A DNA stretch of 64,000 nt from Sulfitobacter sp. EhC04 (GTDB lineage Bacteria; Pseudomonadota; Alphaproteobacteria; Rhodobacterales; Rhodobacteraceae). This document shows, piece by piece, positions 55,112-64,000 of the stretch. The notes beneath the pieces were generated by a model, which saw only the letters and a program-made list of their open reading frames with translations, ran no database searches and had not been told where the DNA came from. Within the stretch, counting starts at the first letter, position 1, and every line of letters starts with the position of its first letter. The DNA lies in contig NZ_LXYI01000008.1 of assembly GCF_001650875.1 (NCBI RefSeq), positions 266-64,265 of the forward strand, read 5' to 3'. The position numbers and the translations under genes are program-made.

Positions 55112-58100
55112 TCAGGCCACCAGCGTTTCGGCCTTTTTCAGATCGACAGAGACCAGCTGACTGACCCCCTGTTCGGCCATGGTGACGCCAAACAGCCGGT
55201 CCATGCGCGCCATGATGACCGCATGGTGGGTAATGATCAGAAAACGCGTATCCGTCTGGCGGCACATCTCGTCCAGCAGGTCGCAGAACCGCGTGACGTT
55301 GGCATCGTCCAGTGGCGCGTCGACTTCGTCCAGCACGCAGATCGGTGCCGGATTTGCCAGGAACACGGCAAAGATCAGCGCCATTGCCGTCAGCGTCTGC
55401 TCGCCCCCGCTGAGCAGGCTCAGCGTGCTCAGCTTCTTGCCCGGCGGCTGGCACATGATCTCAAGCCCGGCTTCCAGCGGGTCGTCGGATTCCACCATTA
55501 CCAGGCTGGCCTCTCCGCCGCCGAAAAGATGTCTGAACAGCATGGAGAAATTGGAGTTCACCTGCTCGAAGGCCGTCAGCAGGCGCTCCCGCCCCTCCCG
55601 GTTCAGACTGGCAATGCCCGCGCGCAGGGTCTTGATTGCCTCTTCAAGGTCGTTCTTTTCTGTGATCAGTGAATCGTGCTCTTGCTGTACGTCCTTTGCA
55701 TCTTCTTCAGCGCGCAGGTTCACTGCCCCCAGCGCGTCGCGCTGGCGTTTCAGCCGGTTGACGTCAGCTTCCAGCGCATCGGCACCGGGCATCTGGTCCG
55801 GGTTGGTGTCCAGACGCGTCAGCAGTTGGTTCGGGGTCAACTGGCTGTCCTCGGCAATCCGCTCTGCCGCTGTGGCCACGCTTTCCCTTGCCGCTTCCGC
55901 GCGCGCTTCCGAGCCTGCGCGGGCCTCGCGTGCTTCGGATGCATCGCGCTCCGCCTCGCGCTCTGCCACCGCAGCCTCGCGCAGGGCGCTTTCCGCCTTT
56001 GACAGCGCATCGGCCGCCGCGCCGCGCCGTGCTTCGGCATTGGCGATCTCGGCGCTCAATTCTTCACGTTTGGCGGCCAGTTCCGCCGGTGCGGCGCTGG
56101 CATCCTTCAATTCGGCTTCGGAGGCCGTCTTGCGCTCCACCAGTTCCGCTGTTCGCTTTTCCGCGGTCTCCAGACGGTGTTTCCAGCCGCTCAACTCCTT
56201 GACGACCTCTTGGGACCGCTTCAACCGGGCCTCGCCCTCGCGGCGCAGCTCGTCATGTGCGGAACGGCGCGACATCATGGTGATGCGGGCCGCCTCAACA
56301 GTCATGCGGATGTCGTCCACGGCTGCGCGGGCCTGCGCCAGATCGCCAAGTTCCGCCAGCGCGCGCTCGGCCTCCAGCACCCGGCTACGGGCGGCCATCG
56401 CCTCGTCCTCGTGGCGCTTGACGGCCAGTCCAAGGCTTTCGAGCCGCCCTTCGGCAAGGTTACGATCCGCCTCGGACCGGCTCAACGCGCGACCGGCATC
56501 GGCAACCATGCGATCCGCCTGCCTGCGGGCTTCGCGGGCCTGCTTGTCCGCCTCCGTCTGCTCTACCATCAGGCGGGTCAGGGTCTCATGGGCAGCCCTT
56601 GCGCCCTCGGCCCGCTGGCTGGCCTGTTCCAGTGATTGTTTCAAAATCTCCAGGCGGTTCAACTGCTGCAACCGAAGCGCCGCAGCAGATGGCGCATCCT
56701 CCGCCCAAGCGCGATACCCGTCCCAGCGCCACAAGTCCCCCTCGGGAGACACCAGCCGCTGCCCCGGCAGCAGTGCCGCCTGCAACGCCGGACCATCATC
56801 CGGGTCCACCAGCCCAATCTGCCCCATGCGTCGGGCCAGCACATCCGGGACCGACACATGCTGTGTCAACGGCGTGACCCCTGCGGGCAAGGGTTGATCC
56901 GTGTCATAGGCAGGCAGGATCGCCCAGCCCGACGGGCCATCGCTGTCGACCTCCGGCGCGCGCAGATCGTCAGCCAGCGCCGCGCCCAAGGCCTTTTCAA
57001 AGCCATGCTCGACCTGCAAACGGTCCAGTACCTGGCCCCCTTCCGCCGTGTCACGCTCCAACAGCTTTGCCAACGCGCCGGTTTCGGCCCTGAGCGCGTT
57101 CATCTCCCCTTCGGCTTCGGAGCGTTCCGCCCGCGCGTCGGCCTCGCGGCCCTGCGTTTCGGCGCGTGCTTCTTCGGCATTAAGCAACGCCTCATCCGCC
57201 GATGCCGCCGCCGCCACCGCCTGGGTCTCGGCCACCTTGGCCGCATCGAAATCCGTTGCGGCCTTGGCCAGTGCCGCGCGGCTTTGGGTGACCGCCTCCT
57301 GTGCCTTCAGCGCCTCGGCTTCCGATTTTTCCTGCGTCTTGCGGCTGTCCTCAAGCAGTCGCTCCGCCGATCCGTGCCGCGCGGCCAGACGGGCCACGTC
57401 TTCTGTCAATTGCGACAGGTCCCCCTCGCGGGCCTGAAGCACGGTTGCGGCCTCATGCGCGGCTTCCGATGCGGTTTCAAGCGCCGCCTCGTGCCCCTCG
57501 CTTGCCTTTGCCAGCTCACGCTGCTCCCATTCCAGCCGCTCAATGGTTTCGCCCGCGTCGCGATTCAATCCGCCCTCACGCTCGATGTCCCGCGCCAGTT
57601 GGGTGATCCGGTTCGTCAAGGTCTCGATCGCGGTCTGCGCGCGGGCTTCCTGATCCGCCAGCGTATCGCGCTGGACCACCAGACGTTGCAGAACTGCGGC
57701 GGCAATGGCTTCTTCCTCACGCAGGGGCGGCAAGGCCTCTTCCGCTGCGCTGCGTGCCTTGATGGCCTGCTGAACCATCCCTTGCGCCTGTGCCGCCGCC
57801 GTCACACGGCCCCGCAGGTCATCTTCCGCCTTCGCGCGGGCATCATCCGCTTCACGCCAACGGCGATACAGCAGCATCCCCTCGGTCCGGCGGAGTTGAT
57901 CGCCGATCTCGCGATAGCGCGCCGCCTGCCGGGCCTGCCGCGCAAGCTGCGCAAGCTGCGTGGCCAGTTGTTCGATCACGTCATCGACCCGCGCCAGGTT
58001 CGCCTCTGCGCCATTCAGCTTCAGCTCCGCCTCGTGCCGCCGCTGATACAGCCCGGAAATACCGGCGGCTTCCTCCAGGATCCGGCGACGATTCTTCGGC

Positions 58101-58567
58101 TTGGCATTGATCAGTTCGCTGATCTGTCCTTGCCGCACCAGCGCAGGGCTGTGCGCGCCCGTCGATGCATCGGCAAAAAGCATCTGCACATCACGCGCAC
58201 GCACGTCCTTGCCCCCCGCCTTGTATGCGCTGCCCACATCACGTGTGATCCGGCGCACAATCTCAAGCGCGTCGTGATCGTTGAAACCCGCCGGGGCCAG
58301 ACGCTCCGTGTTGTCGATATGCAGGGCCACTTCGGCAAAATTCCGGGCAGGCCGGGTTGCAGCGCCCGCGAAAATCACGTCTTCCATGCCGCCGCCGCGC
58401 ATGGCGGTGGGGCGGTTTTCCCCCATCACCCAGCGCAGCGCTTCCAGCAGGTTCGATTTGCCACAGCCATTTGGACCCACCACACCGGTCAGACCATCGG
58501 CGATGATCAGATCCGTTGGATCGACAAAGCTCTTGAAGCCCGTCAGCCTGAGTTTGGAAAAGCGCAC
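55112..58567 (-). CDS. smc: Chromosome segregation protein SMC
   Basis: 1151 residues. N-terminal Walker A GPNGCGKSNL (about 32-41), two long coiled-coil arms separated by a hinge (about 500-620), and the C-terminal ABC signature LLSGGEQTLTAMALIF with Walker B VLDEVDAPLDD. It compacts and separates the chromosome with ScpA/ScpB. The arms are very rich in Ala, Glu and Arg, which produces long spurious open frames on the opposite strand. Confidence 0.96.
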   Translation of the reverse strand: MRFSKLRLTGFKSFVDPTDLIIADGLTGVVGPNGCGKSNLLEALRWVMGENRPTAMRGGGMEDVIFAGAATRPARNFAEVALHIDNTERLAPAGFNDHDALEIVRRITRDVGSAYKAGGKDVRARDVQMLFADASTGAHSPALVRQGQISELINAKPKNRRRILEEAAGISGLYQRRHEAELKLNGAEANLARVDDVIEQLATQLAQLARQARQAARYREIGDQLRRTEGMLLYRRWREADDARAKAEDDLRGRVTAAAQAQGMVQQAIKARSAAEEALPPLREEEAIAAAVLQRLVVQRDTLADQEARAQTAIETLTNRITQLARDIEREGGLNRDAGETIERLEWEQRELAKASEGHEAALETASEAAHEAATVLQAREGDLSQLTEDVARLAARHGSAERLLEDSRKTQEKSEAEALKAQEAVTQSRAALAKAATDFDAAKVAETQAVAAAASADEALLNAEEARAETQGREADARAERSEAEGEMNALRAETGALAKLLERDTAEGGQVLDRLQVEHGFEKALGAALADDLRAPEVDSDGPSGWAILPAYDTDQPLPAGVTPLTQHVSVPDVLARRMGQIGLVDPDDGPALQAALLPGQRLVSPEGDLWRWDGYRAWAEDAPSAAALRLQQLNRLEILKQSLEQASQRAEGARAAHETLTRLMVEQTEADKQAREARRQADRMVADAGRALSRSEADRNLAEGRLESLGLAVKRHEDEAMAARSRVLEAERALAELGDLAQARAAVDDIRMTVEAARITMMSRRSAHDELRREGEARLKRSQEVVKELSGWKHRLETAEKRTAELVERKTASEAELKDASAAPAELAAKREELSAEIANAEARRGAAADALSKAESALREAAVAEREAERDASEAREARAGSEARAEAARESVATAAERIAEDSQLTPNQLLTRLDTNPDQMPGADALEADVNRLKRQRDALGAVNLRAEEDAKDVQQEHDSLITEKNDLEEAIKTLRAGIASLNREGRERLLTAFEQVNSNFSMLFRHLFGGGEASLVMVESDDPLEAGLEIMCQPPGKKLSTLSLLSGGEQTLTAMALIFAVFLANPAPICVLDEVDAPLDDANVTRFCDLLDEMCRQTDTRFLIITHHAVIMARMDRLFGVTMAEQGVSQLVSVDLKKAETLVA

Positions 58568-58686
58568 CTAGAATGGCCCCGATGATTCAGTCATCCATGG
58601 AAAATGCGGTCCGAAAGGCCATCCTGTCAACCACAACACACCACAACAAGGGTGCGCAGGCCATTTATCCACAAGATATTGCGCTT

Positions 58687-59097
58687 TCAGAAGGCGGCAC
58701 AGTCGAGATCAAGCGAAACCTCGCCGGCGATGGCGATTTCGCTGCCGGGGACTGGCGTACATTCGATTTCGAGCGGTGCTGACCTCTTTCGTTTTGGCGG
58801 CGGACCGTTGCCGCAATCCAGCCGTGCAAAGGCCTGGGCCTGGTCGCCTGTGACTTCTACCACCTGGCAACCGCTTACCATTGCCATCGCCGCACCAGCC
58901 CGCGCCTGTATCGGGCCGAACCGTGGCGCGTATTCGACGTTGACGCGAATGGCCTCGGCCCTGTCGGCCTTCACCCTGACATCGAAGGTTGAGCCCTGAA
59001 CCGTCACGCGCGTCGGCGCGGCACCCCGGAATGCCGGTGATGCAGTATTGCAGGCAATCAGGAAGATCGCTGCACTAAGTGCCGAAAGGAACCTCAT
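58687..59097 (-). CDS. Predicted lipoprotein of unknown function
   Basis: 136 residues from ATG 59097. Lipobox LIAC (Cys16). The mature part has VRVKADRAEAIRVNVEYAPRF and a late GCQVVEVTGDQAQAFARLDC, with four Cys likely paired. Function unknown. Divergent from the FadR-type regulator. Confidence 0.7.
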   Translation of the reverse strand: MRFLSALSAAIFLIACNTASPAFRGAAPTRVTVQGSTFDVRVKADRAEAIRVNVEYAPRFGPIQARAGAAMAMVSGCQVVEVTGDQAQAFARLDCGNGPPPKRKRSAPLEIECTPVPGSEIAIAGEVSLDLDCAAF

Positions 59098-59225
59098 GAC
59101 CCCAATGGAAGTCAGAAGGGTTAACAAATCCTTTGCTCTGGCGGGCACGCCAATGGAAACCGCCATAATGCATTTGCGGCAGGGGCGCTGTGGTCATATG
59201 ATTTGACCAATTCAAGGGAAAGCCC

Positions 59226-59993
59226 ATGCCATTCCAACCCGTCACCCCCGAGAAATTATCGCAGGCCGTGATCGGCCAGATCGAGAAACTGATCCTGCGC
59301 GGCATCCTGCGTCCGGGAGAGCGTCTGCCCCCGGAACGTGAACTGGCCGAGCGTCTGAACGTGTCCCGCCCGTCCCTGCGCGACGCCATCGGCGCGTTGC
59401 AGGAGGCCGGGCTGCTGACGGCCAAGGCCGGTGCGGGGGTCTATGTCGCTGATGTCCTTGGCAGCGCCTTCGCGCCCGCGCTGGTAGAACTGTTCGCCCG
59501 TCATGACGAGGCTGTCTTTGATTACCTGTCGTTCCGGCGCGACATGGAAGGGCTGGCAGCGGAACGCGCCGCCACCCATGGCTCGGACACCGATCTGGCC
59601 GTGGTGCAGGCGGTCTTTGACAAAATGGAAGCCGCACATGGCAAGCGGAACGGCGACGAAGAGGCGCAACTGGACGCGCAATTCCACATGGCCATCATCG
59701 AAGCCAGCCATAACGTGGTCATGCTGCACATGATGCGCTCGATGTACGAACTGCTGCGCGGTGGGGTTTTCTACAATCGGCAGGTGATGTTCAAGCAACG
59801 CACAACCCGCGCCGCCCTGCTGGACCAGCACCGCGCCATCAACGATGCGCTGCAGGCACGGGACGCCGTCCAGGCCCGTAGCGCCGTCGAAGCGCATCTG
59901 GACTATGTCGAGGAGGCGCTGACTAACCAGAAAAAGGCGGATCGAAACGAAAACATCGCACGCCAGCGGTTGCAGCACGAAACCCAAGGATAA
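59226..59993 (+). CDS. FadR-subfamily GntR regulator
   Basis: 255 residues. N-terminal winged helix (LPPERELAERLNVSRPSLRD) and an FCD ligand domain with the metal-binding His residues (AQFHMAII, LLDQHRAINDAL, AVEAHLDYV). Such regulators respond to carboxylates such as pyruvate, lactate or gluconate. The target operon is not evident from the neighbours. Confidence 0.92.
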   Translation: MPFQPVTPEKLSQAVIGQIEKLILRGILRPGERLPPERELAERLNVSRPSLRDAIGALQEAGLLTAKAGAGVYVADVLGSAFAPALVELFARHDEAVFDYLSFRRDMEGLAAERAATHGSDTDLAVVQAVFDKMEAAHGKRNGDEEAQLDAQFHMAIIEASHNVVMLHMMRSMYELLRGGVFYNRQVMFKQRTTRAALLDQHRAINDALQARDAVQARSAVEAHLDYVEEALTNQKKADRNENIARQRLQHETQG

Positions 59994-60055
59994 ATTGCAT
60001 GCCCCAAGCGGCTGCAAACTCCTGGCAAGATTCTGTGAGAGTTTTCCCCCATAAC

Positions 60056-60085
60056 GAAAAAAGCCCCGGCAATGCCGGAGCTTTC
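60056..60085 (-). terminator. Terminator of the atp operon
   Basis: On the minus strand AAAGCTCCGGC-ATT-GCCGGGGCTTT followed by a T-run (60062-60057). Closes atpI-atpB-atpE-atpF2-atpF. Confidence 0.9.
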
Positions 60086-60105
60086 AAACGCTTGTGGAAC
60101 GTCGA

Positions 60106-60666
60106 TCAGTGCAGCTTGGCATCGACCTGCGTAATGGCATCGTCGATCAGCTTGTTGCCGTCTGCTGCCGACATCTGCTTGGCAATGACCTCGCGCGCCG
60201 CAGCAATTGCGATGGATACGGCCTGATCACGGACTTCCTTGATCGCTGCCGCCTGGGCAGAACCGATCTGATCTTCCGCAGCTGCAAGGCGACGCTCTAC
60301 CGATTTGGCCAGTTCGTCACGCGCATGTTCGGCTGAACGCTGCGCTTCTTCCTTGGCGGTTGCGACGATACGGTCGGCCTGTTCCTGCACTTCCTTCTGC
60401 TTGCGCTCGTAGCTGGCCAGCAGGGTCTGTGCTTCTTCGCGCAACGTGCGGGCTTCTTCCAGCTCGGTACGGATATCGGCGGCACGCTTGTCCAGCATCA
60501 CGCCGATCATGCCGGGCACCTTGAAATAGAACAGGACGGCGATGAACAGAATAAACGCCAGAAGCACCACGAAGTCGGTGTTCCCCAGTGAAAAGAACAC
60601 GTCGCCCGCAGCAAGTGCCGGTGACGCGGCAAGGGTGGCGGTGAGGACTGTCAGGGTCAAACGCAT
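60106..60666 (-). CDS. atpF: ATP synthase F0 subunit b
   Basis: 186 residues. An N-terminal signal-like helix, a second hydrophobic helix (VVLLAFILFIAVLFYFKVPG) and a long charged helix that forms the peripheral stalk with b'. Last gene of the F0 operon; terminator follows at 60085. Confidence 0.95.
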   Translation of the reverse strand: MRLTLTVLTATLAASPALAAGDVFFSLGNTDFVVLLAFILFIAVLFYFKVPGMIGVMLDKRAADIRTELEEARTLREEAQTLLASYERKQKEVQEQADRIVATAKEEAQRSAEHARDELAKSVERRLAAAEDQIGSAQAAAIKEVRDQAVSIAIAAAREVIAKQMSAADGNKLIDDAITQVDAKLH

Positions 60667-60669
60667 GGT

Positions 60670-61230
60670 TTATCCTTTCATCCGGGATGCAACGGCAGCG
60701 TTGACAGTCTTTGCATCCGCCTTGCCGCCCATGGCTGCCACGATCTCTTTCGTAGTGTCCTTGGCGACCTTTTCCACGTTCTCCATGGCACCTTCGCGGA
60801 TTTCCGCGATGGCTTTTTCGGATTCGGCGGTCTTCACTGCGATCTGTTCGTCGGCCTTGGCCATGGCGGCATTCAGATCCGCCTGCATGTCAGCCTTGGC
60901 ATCCGCGATGATGCGCTGCGCCTCGGCGCGTGCATCGACAAGCGCCTTTTCATAGGCTTGTTCCGCTTCCAGTGCCTTGGCCTTGAGATCCTCGGCAGCG
61001 GCGATATCGTTTGTGATCGTGCCCTGCCGTTCCGACAGAACCGCACCGATGCGCGGCAGCGCCACGCGGGACAGGATCAGGTAGGTCGCGATCAGCGCCA
61101 GCACCAGCCAGAAAATCTGGTTCCCCCAGGTGGAGAAATCCAACTGCGGCATGCCGGGGGTGCTTGCGTGTTCCGCCATATCGACGCCAACGGCATCGGC
61201 AAGGCCATCGCTATGTGTTTCAGTTGCCAT
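60670..61230 (-). CDS. atpF2: ATP synthase F0 subunit b'
   Basis: 186 residues. One membrane helix ([21 protein letters not shown], about 38-58) after a 35-residue cytosolic start, then a long coiled coil. The b/b' pair is usual in photosynthetic and related Alphaproteobacteria. Three bases before atpF. Confidence 0.94.
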   Translation of the reverse strand: MATETHSDGLADAVGVDMAEHASTPGMPQLDFSTWGNQIFWLVLALIATYLILSRVALPRIGAVLSERQGTITNDIAAAEDLKAKALEAEQAYEKALVDARAEAQRIIADAKADMQADLNAAMAKADEQIAVKTAESEKAIAEIREGAMENVEKVAKDTTKEIVAAMGGKADAKTVNAAVASRMKG

Positions 61231-61314
61231 CAGGGCCTCCTTGGAAACTTGGCCTATACGCGTGGGCGGATGTCAATACACCCGCCCGTTCGTAAGGATG
61301 TCGTAACCTGGAAG

Positions 61315-61539
61315 TTAAACGGCGAACATCAGCAGCAGCGCGACGAGGAAGGCAAAGATGCCCAGCGCTTCTGCGAACGCGATGCCGATGAACAGGGTCG
61401 CTGTCTGCGAAGCAGCAGCCGAAGGGTTGCGCAATGCGCCTGCCAGGTAGTTGCCTGCAACGTTGCCAACCCCGATTGCGGCTGCGCCGGAACCGATTGC
61501 TGCCAGACCTGCGCCGATATGTGCGAGTTCGCCTTCCAT
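61315..61539 (-). CDS. atpE: ATP synthase F0 subunit c
   Basis: 74 residues, two helices joined by a polar loop ([10 protein letters not shown]). The first has the ring-packing [14 protein letters not shown]; the second carries the proton-binding Glu in FAEALG. AGGAGAA precedes the ATG at 61539. The open frame upstream of this ATG is spurious. Confidence 0.97.
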   Translation of the reverse strand: MEGELAHIGAGLAAIGSGAAAIGVGNVAGNYLAGALRNPSAAASQTATLFIGIAFAEALGIFAFLVALLLMFAV

Positions 61540-61595
61540 GAGAATTCTCCTATAGGTTGGAAGTTTAGAGGTGGCGGGATGATCCCGCCATTGTC

Positions 61596-62354
61596 TTAGT
61601 GATGCGGGTGAAGTGCGTCCTTGAGATACACGCACGTCAGGATGGTGAAAACATAGGCCTGAATAAAGGACACGAGGACCTCAAGGCCATACATCGCCGT
61701 GATGGCCACCACGGAAACCGGGCTGATGATGGTGATCGCGGCAAACCCTGCGAAAACCTTGATCACCGCGTGCCCCGCCATGACGTTGCCCGCCAGACGA
61801 ATGGAGTGGCTGACCGGACGGACGAAGTAGGAAATAAGTTCGATGATCGCCAGGATCGGGCGCAGCGCCAGCGGTGCGGATGCGACCCAGAACAGACCAA
61901 GGAAGCTGGCACCGTTCTTGACAAAACCCAGGATCGTGACAGTCAGGAACACGGACAAGGCCAGCAGAACCGTAACCGCAAAGTGAGATGTGGGCGTAAA
62001 TGACGTCGGGATCAGCCCGAGGAAGTTGGCGCAAACAATGAACATGAACAGCGTCATGATGTAGGGGAAGTATTTCACCCCTTCCTTGCCGCAGATATCC
62101 TCGACCATCTTGTAGACAAAGCCATAGGCCAGCTCTGCCACCGACTGCATCCGCGAGGGCACGATGGCCCGCTTGGAGCTGCCCAAGACCATCAGCGCAA
62201 AGGTGGCCAGAACCGCAAGGAACATCCAGAATGTCGCGTTGGTCACCGTGTACCAGGAAACCGCGCCCTCACCGAAAAACGGCTCGACGATGAATTGATC
62301 CATCGGGTGAAAGACCAGACCGCCTTCTTCCGCACCTTGTGTCTCTGTCGCCAT
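61596..62354 (-). CDS. atpB: ATP synthase F0 subunit a
   Basis: 252 residues with six helices. The essential Arg is in [12 protein letters not shown], facing the c-ring. It starts one base after the atpI stop. Confidence 0.97.
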   Translation of the reverse strand: MATETQGAEEGGLVFHPMDQFIVEPFFGEGAVSWYTVTNATFWMFLAVLATFALMVLGSSKRAIVPSRMQSVAELAYGFVYKMVEDICGKEGVKYFPYIMTLFMFIVCANFLGLIPTSFTPTSHFAVTVLLALSVFLTVTILGFVKNGASFLGLFWVASAPLALRPILAIIELISYFVRPVSHSIRLAGNVMAGHAVIKVFAGFAAITIISPVSVVAITAMYGLEVLVSFIQAYVFTILTCVYLKDALHPHH

Positions 62355-62355
62355 C

Positions 62356-62706
62356 TCAGGCTCCTTCGCTCCTGTCGTCCTTGTCGGACGCGTCCCCGGT
62401 CATTTCGACCATCTTCTTTTCCTGGATTTCCTGTGCAGAGCGGAGCATCGTCTTTACTCCCGCCGCCAGGCCCAGCATGACAAACAGCACCATGAAGATC
62501 GGCAAAGTGCCCAACAGCACATCCAGCCCGTATCCGATGCCGAAACCGATCCCAAGACCGGCCACAAGTTCGATCACCATTCGCCAGGCAAGCTGTGCCT
62601 GAGAGTGATGTTCATCCGCGCGAGGTTTGGGCGAGCTGCGTTTTTTCACCGCTTTGATCCGAGCCTCTAGCTGCTCTAGCTGCTGCTGTTGGTCCGGATC
62701 GCTCAT
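62356..62706 (-). CDS. atpI: ATP synthase subunit I (AtpI/AtpZ-like)
   Basis: 116 residues. A charged N-terminal coil ([18 protein letters not shown]) followed by two membrane helices with [14 protein letters not shown] helper in c-ring assembly or Mg uptake. First gene of the operon. Confidence 0.93.
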   Translation of the reverse strand: MSDPDQQQQLEQLEARIKAVKKRSSPKPRADEHHSQAQLAWRMVIELVAGLGIGFGIGYGLDVLLGTLPIFMVLFVMLGLAAGVKTMLRSAQEIQEKKMVEMTGDASDKDDRSEGA

Positions 62707-62736
62707 GCCGCATACCCCAAGGGATGACTTGGGCGT

Positions 62737-62765
62737 TAGGTACTGGGCAGGGCCGTTAGAGTCAA
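62737..62765 (-). promoter_or_regulatory. Candidate promoter of the atp operon
   Basis: On the minus strand TTGACT (62765-62760), 17 bases, TACCTA (62742-62737), 31 bases before the atpI start; a good sigma-70-type fit. Confidence 0.5.
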
Positions 62766-62878
62766 CTGAGATCGGTTTGGCAGTAAGGTGATATTTTTCA
62801 ATGCTTTAATGGTAACACAGGATCACTTTCCAGCGCCTACCCGGCAGCGAGACGACGAATTCACCCACCTTTTCATAT

Positions 62879-63790
62879 TCAACCTTTTGGTTGATCATTC
62901 TCGACCGGTGTCCGCCAGGGCGCGGTCTGCTGAAACAGCCAGTCATGGAATACGCGCACGGCCTTGCGGCGCAAGACGCCGTGACCACGCAGCAGATGAT
63001 AACCCCCTTCACGCATCCCGATGTCAGAAACCCGCACCAGCCGTCCTGCCGCGACCTCCCCTGCGACCACTTCTTCGGACACCAGCAAGACGCCCTGCCC
63101 GGCAATCGCCGCCTCGACGGCCAGAACAGAACTCAGCCGCCAGGTAAATTGCGGCACCTCCGCCGGGTCAACGCCGCCAGCCAAGGTGAACCAGCGGCCC
63201 CAACTGCCCCCCGACCGGTCCCGCAGCAACGGATAGGTCAGCAGATCGCGCGGAGACGTTCCAATTGTCAGCAACAACCCTGGCGCGGCAAAGGGATAAA
63301 GCGGCGCATTGGTCAGCAACTCCGAATTCGGATACTTTGCGCCGGGCGGCACGAAGCGGATCGCCAGGTCCGCCTCGTAACGCGCCACATCCGCCAGGTG
63401 GCGCGACGCCTCCAGCCGCACAGTCACCTCCGGGTGGGCGCAGCTGAAAGATTGCAAACGCTGAATGAGAAACTTCGTCGCGAACAGAGGTTCCGAATTG
63501 ACAGTGATCGTGCCCTCCGGCGTCTCGGCCAGCCCTTCCGTAGCAACGCCGATGGCATCGAGCGCGGGCGAGACCTGCGCCAGATAGGCGGCGCCGTCAT
63601 CTGTCAGCACAAGACCCCGCGACAGATCGCGGAACAATTGCACGCCCAGCCGATCCTCCAGCCCCCTGACGTGACGGCTGATGGACGAATGGCTGACCCG
63701 CAATTCCTCCGCCGCGCGGGAAAAGCTTTGATGGCGTCCCGCAGCCTCAAAGGCGCGCAGGGCATTCAGCGGGGGTAATGTTCGGCTCAT
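62879..63790 (-). CDS. LysR-family regulator (GcvA-like)
   Basis: 303 residues. N-terminal helix-turn-helix (SFSRAAEELRVSHSSISRHV) and a substrate-binding domain; the start PPLNALRAFEAAGRHQSF is that of GcvA/AmpR-type regulators. ATG 63790. Divergent from the small DUF1127-like gene, its possible target. Confidence 0.93.
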   Translation of the reverse strand: MSRTLPPLNALRAFEAAGRHQSFSRAAEELRVSHSSISRHVRGLEDRLGVQLFRDLSRGLVLTDDGAAYLAQVSPALDAIGVATEGLAETPEGTITVNSEPLFATKFLIQRLQSFSCAHPEVTVRLEASRHLADVARYEADLAIRFVPPGAKYPNSELLTNAPLYPFAAPGLLLTIGTSPRDLLTYPLLRDRSGGSWGRWFTLAGGVDPAEVPQFTWRLSSVLAVEAAIAGQGVLLVSEEVVAGEVAAGRLVRVSDIGMREGGYHLLRGHGVLRRKAVRVFHDWLFQQTAPWRTPVENDQPKG

Positions 63791-63895
63791 ACTTACTTGT
63801 GCAGTTTTGGCACACGTCACGTCAACCATTTGTCTTTGTGGGGCCTGAGCGATTGTGGAAAATTAGCTGCAACAGCAAGCAAGGAAGGCACAAAG

Positions 63896-64000
63896 ATGGC
63901 CTATGTCGCATATCCAATGGTCCAGTCGTCAAACAAGACCCGTGCAAATTTGAAACGCATCGTGGAGTCACTGCGCAGCCTGTTTCAACGCCGCAAACAT
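63896..64000 (+). CDS. DUF1127-like small basic protein (5' part)
   Basis: 35 residues seen before the window ends: MAYVAYPMVQSSNKTRAN, then a basic helix (LKRIVESLRSLFQRRKH). The layout (hydrophobic or neutral start, then Arg-rich helix) resembles DUF1127/YjiS proteins, which in related bacteria act on small-RNA turnover or phosphate metabolism. AAGGAAGG lies before the ATG. Confidence 0.55.
   Translation, partial: MAYVAYPMVQSSNKTRANLKRIVESLRSLFQRRKH

Noticed and set aside
56636-58585. A 649-codon plus-strand frame opposite smc
   Set aside because: Antisense shadow of the smc coiled coil; the amino-acid composition is not protein-like and smc is certain.
58573-58782. A 69-codon plus-strand frame between smc and the lipoprotein gene
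   Set aside because: It overlaps the lipoprotein gene and has no ribosome site or recognisable sequence.
1-64000. CRISPR arrays, tRNA or rRNA genes, insertion sequences
   Set aside because: No regularly spaced repeats, cloverleaf sequences, rRNA segments or transposase frames could be seen by eye.

Overview
The window is a contiguous piece of a high-GC alphaproteobacterial chromosome, almost certainly from the Roseobacter group of the Rhodobacterales. Evidence: the split b/b' ATP synthase F0 operon, the chvI-chvG-hprK-rapZ-EIIA-HPr block next to pckA, a (2S)-methylsuccinyl-CoA dehydrogenase of the ethylmalonyl-CoA pathway, DUF6473 and DUF1491 proteins, an alphaproteobacterial rpoZ/rsh/pdxJ/acpS/lepB/rnc/era/recO string, and palindromic intergenic repeats of the CTAGAGC...GCTCTAG type. 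I see no rRNA, tRNA, CRISPR array, transposase or prophage; the species cannot be fixed from the sequence alone.

Layout. 1-16 kb: 5' end of tuf, a lipoprotein, a cytochrome P450, a TIR-membrane-TPR protein, an M48 protease with a DUF898 membrane partner, parC, an SH3 protein, an SDR, a corrinoid adenosyltransferase, etfBA, a DUF6473 protein and 3-hydroxybutyryl-CoA dehydrogenase. 16-24 kb: a repeat-rich intergenic stretch, then the minus-strand operon chvI-chvG-hprK-rapZ-EIIA-ptsH-acyltransferase, divergent from pckA. 24-30.7 kb: a GNAT-like/LysR-like gene pair, an XRE regulator, mcd, and an MFS/TetR/META group. 30.7-39.7 kb: a long minus-strand housekeeping block (folK, rpoZ, rsh, DUF2062, pdxJ, acpS, lepB, rnc, era, DUF1491, recO). 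39.8-47.5 kb: a NYN protein, a LuxR solo, the ispH to TRIC string, then def, two def-like genes and fmt. 47.6-55 kb: a PatB-type lyase, a Xi-class GST, a degenerate receiver with a CtrA-type site, cobC/cobD, a lytic transglycosylase, a rhodanese, a small-RNA candidate and a 31-residue membrane ORF. 55-64 kb: smc, a lipoprotein, a FadR-type regulator, atpI-atpB-atpE-atpF2-atpF, a GcvA-like LysR regulator and the start of a DUF1127-like ORF.

How the genes fit together. Central carbon metabolism is well represented: ETF, hydroxybutyryl-CoA dehydrogenase and methylsuccinyl-CoA dehydrogenase belong to acyl-CoA and C2 assimilation; the adenosyltransferase and cobC/cobD support B12-dependent mutases; and the incomplete PTS with HPr kinase, sitting with ChvG/ChvI and pckA, looks like a carbon and envelope sensing module rather than a sugar transporter.

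No single obviously new defence or mobile system stands out. The most unusual items are: a TIR-TPR protein with Gln where the NADase Glu is expected; an hprK that seems to start at a CTG overlapping the chvG stop; a palindromic repeat that supplies the stop codons of two convergent genes; a roughly 194-bp nested foldback element; three overlapping deformylase-family genes of which the last is catalytically degenerate; and layered RNA structure ahead of the LuxR solo.
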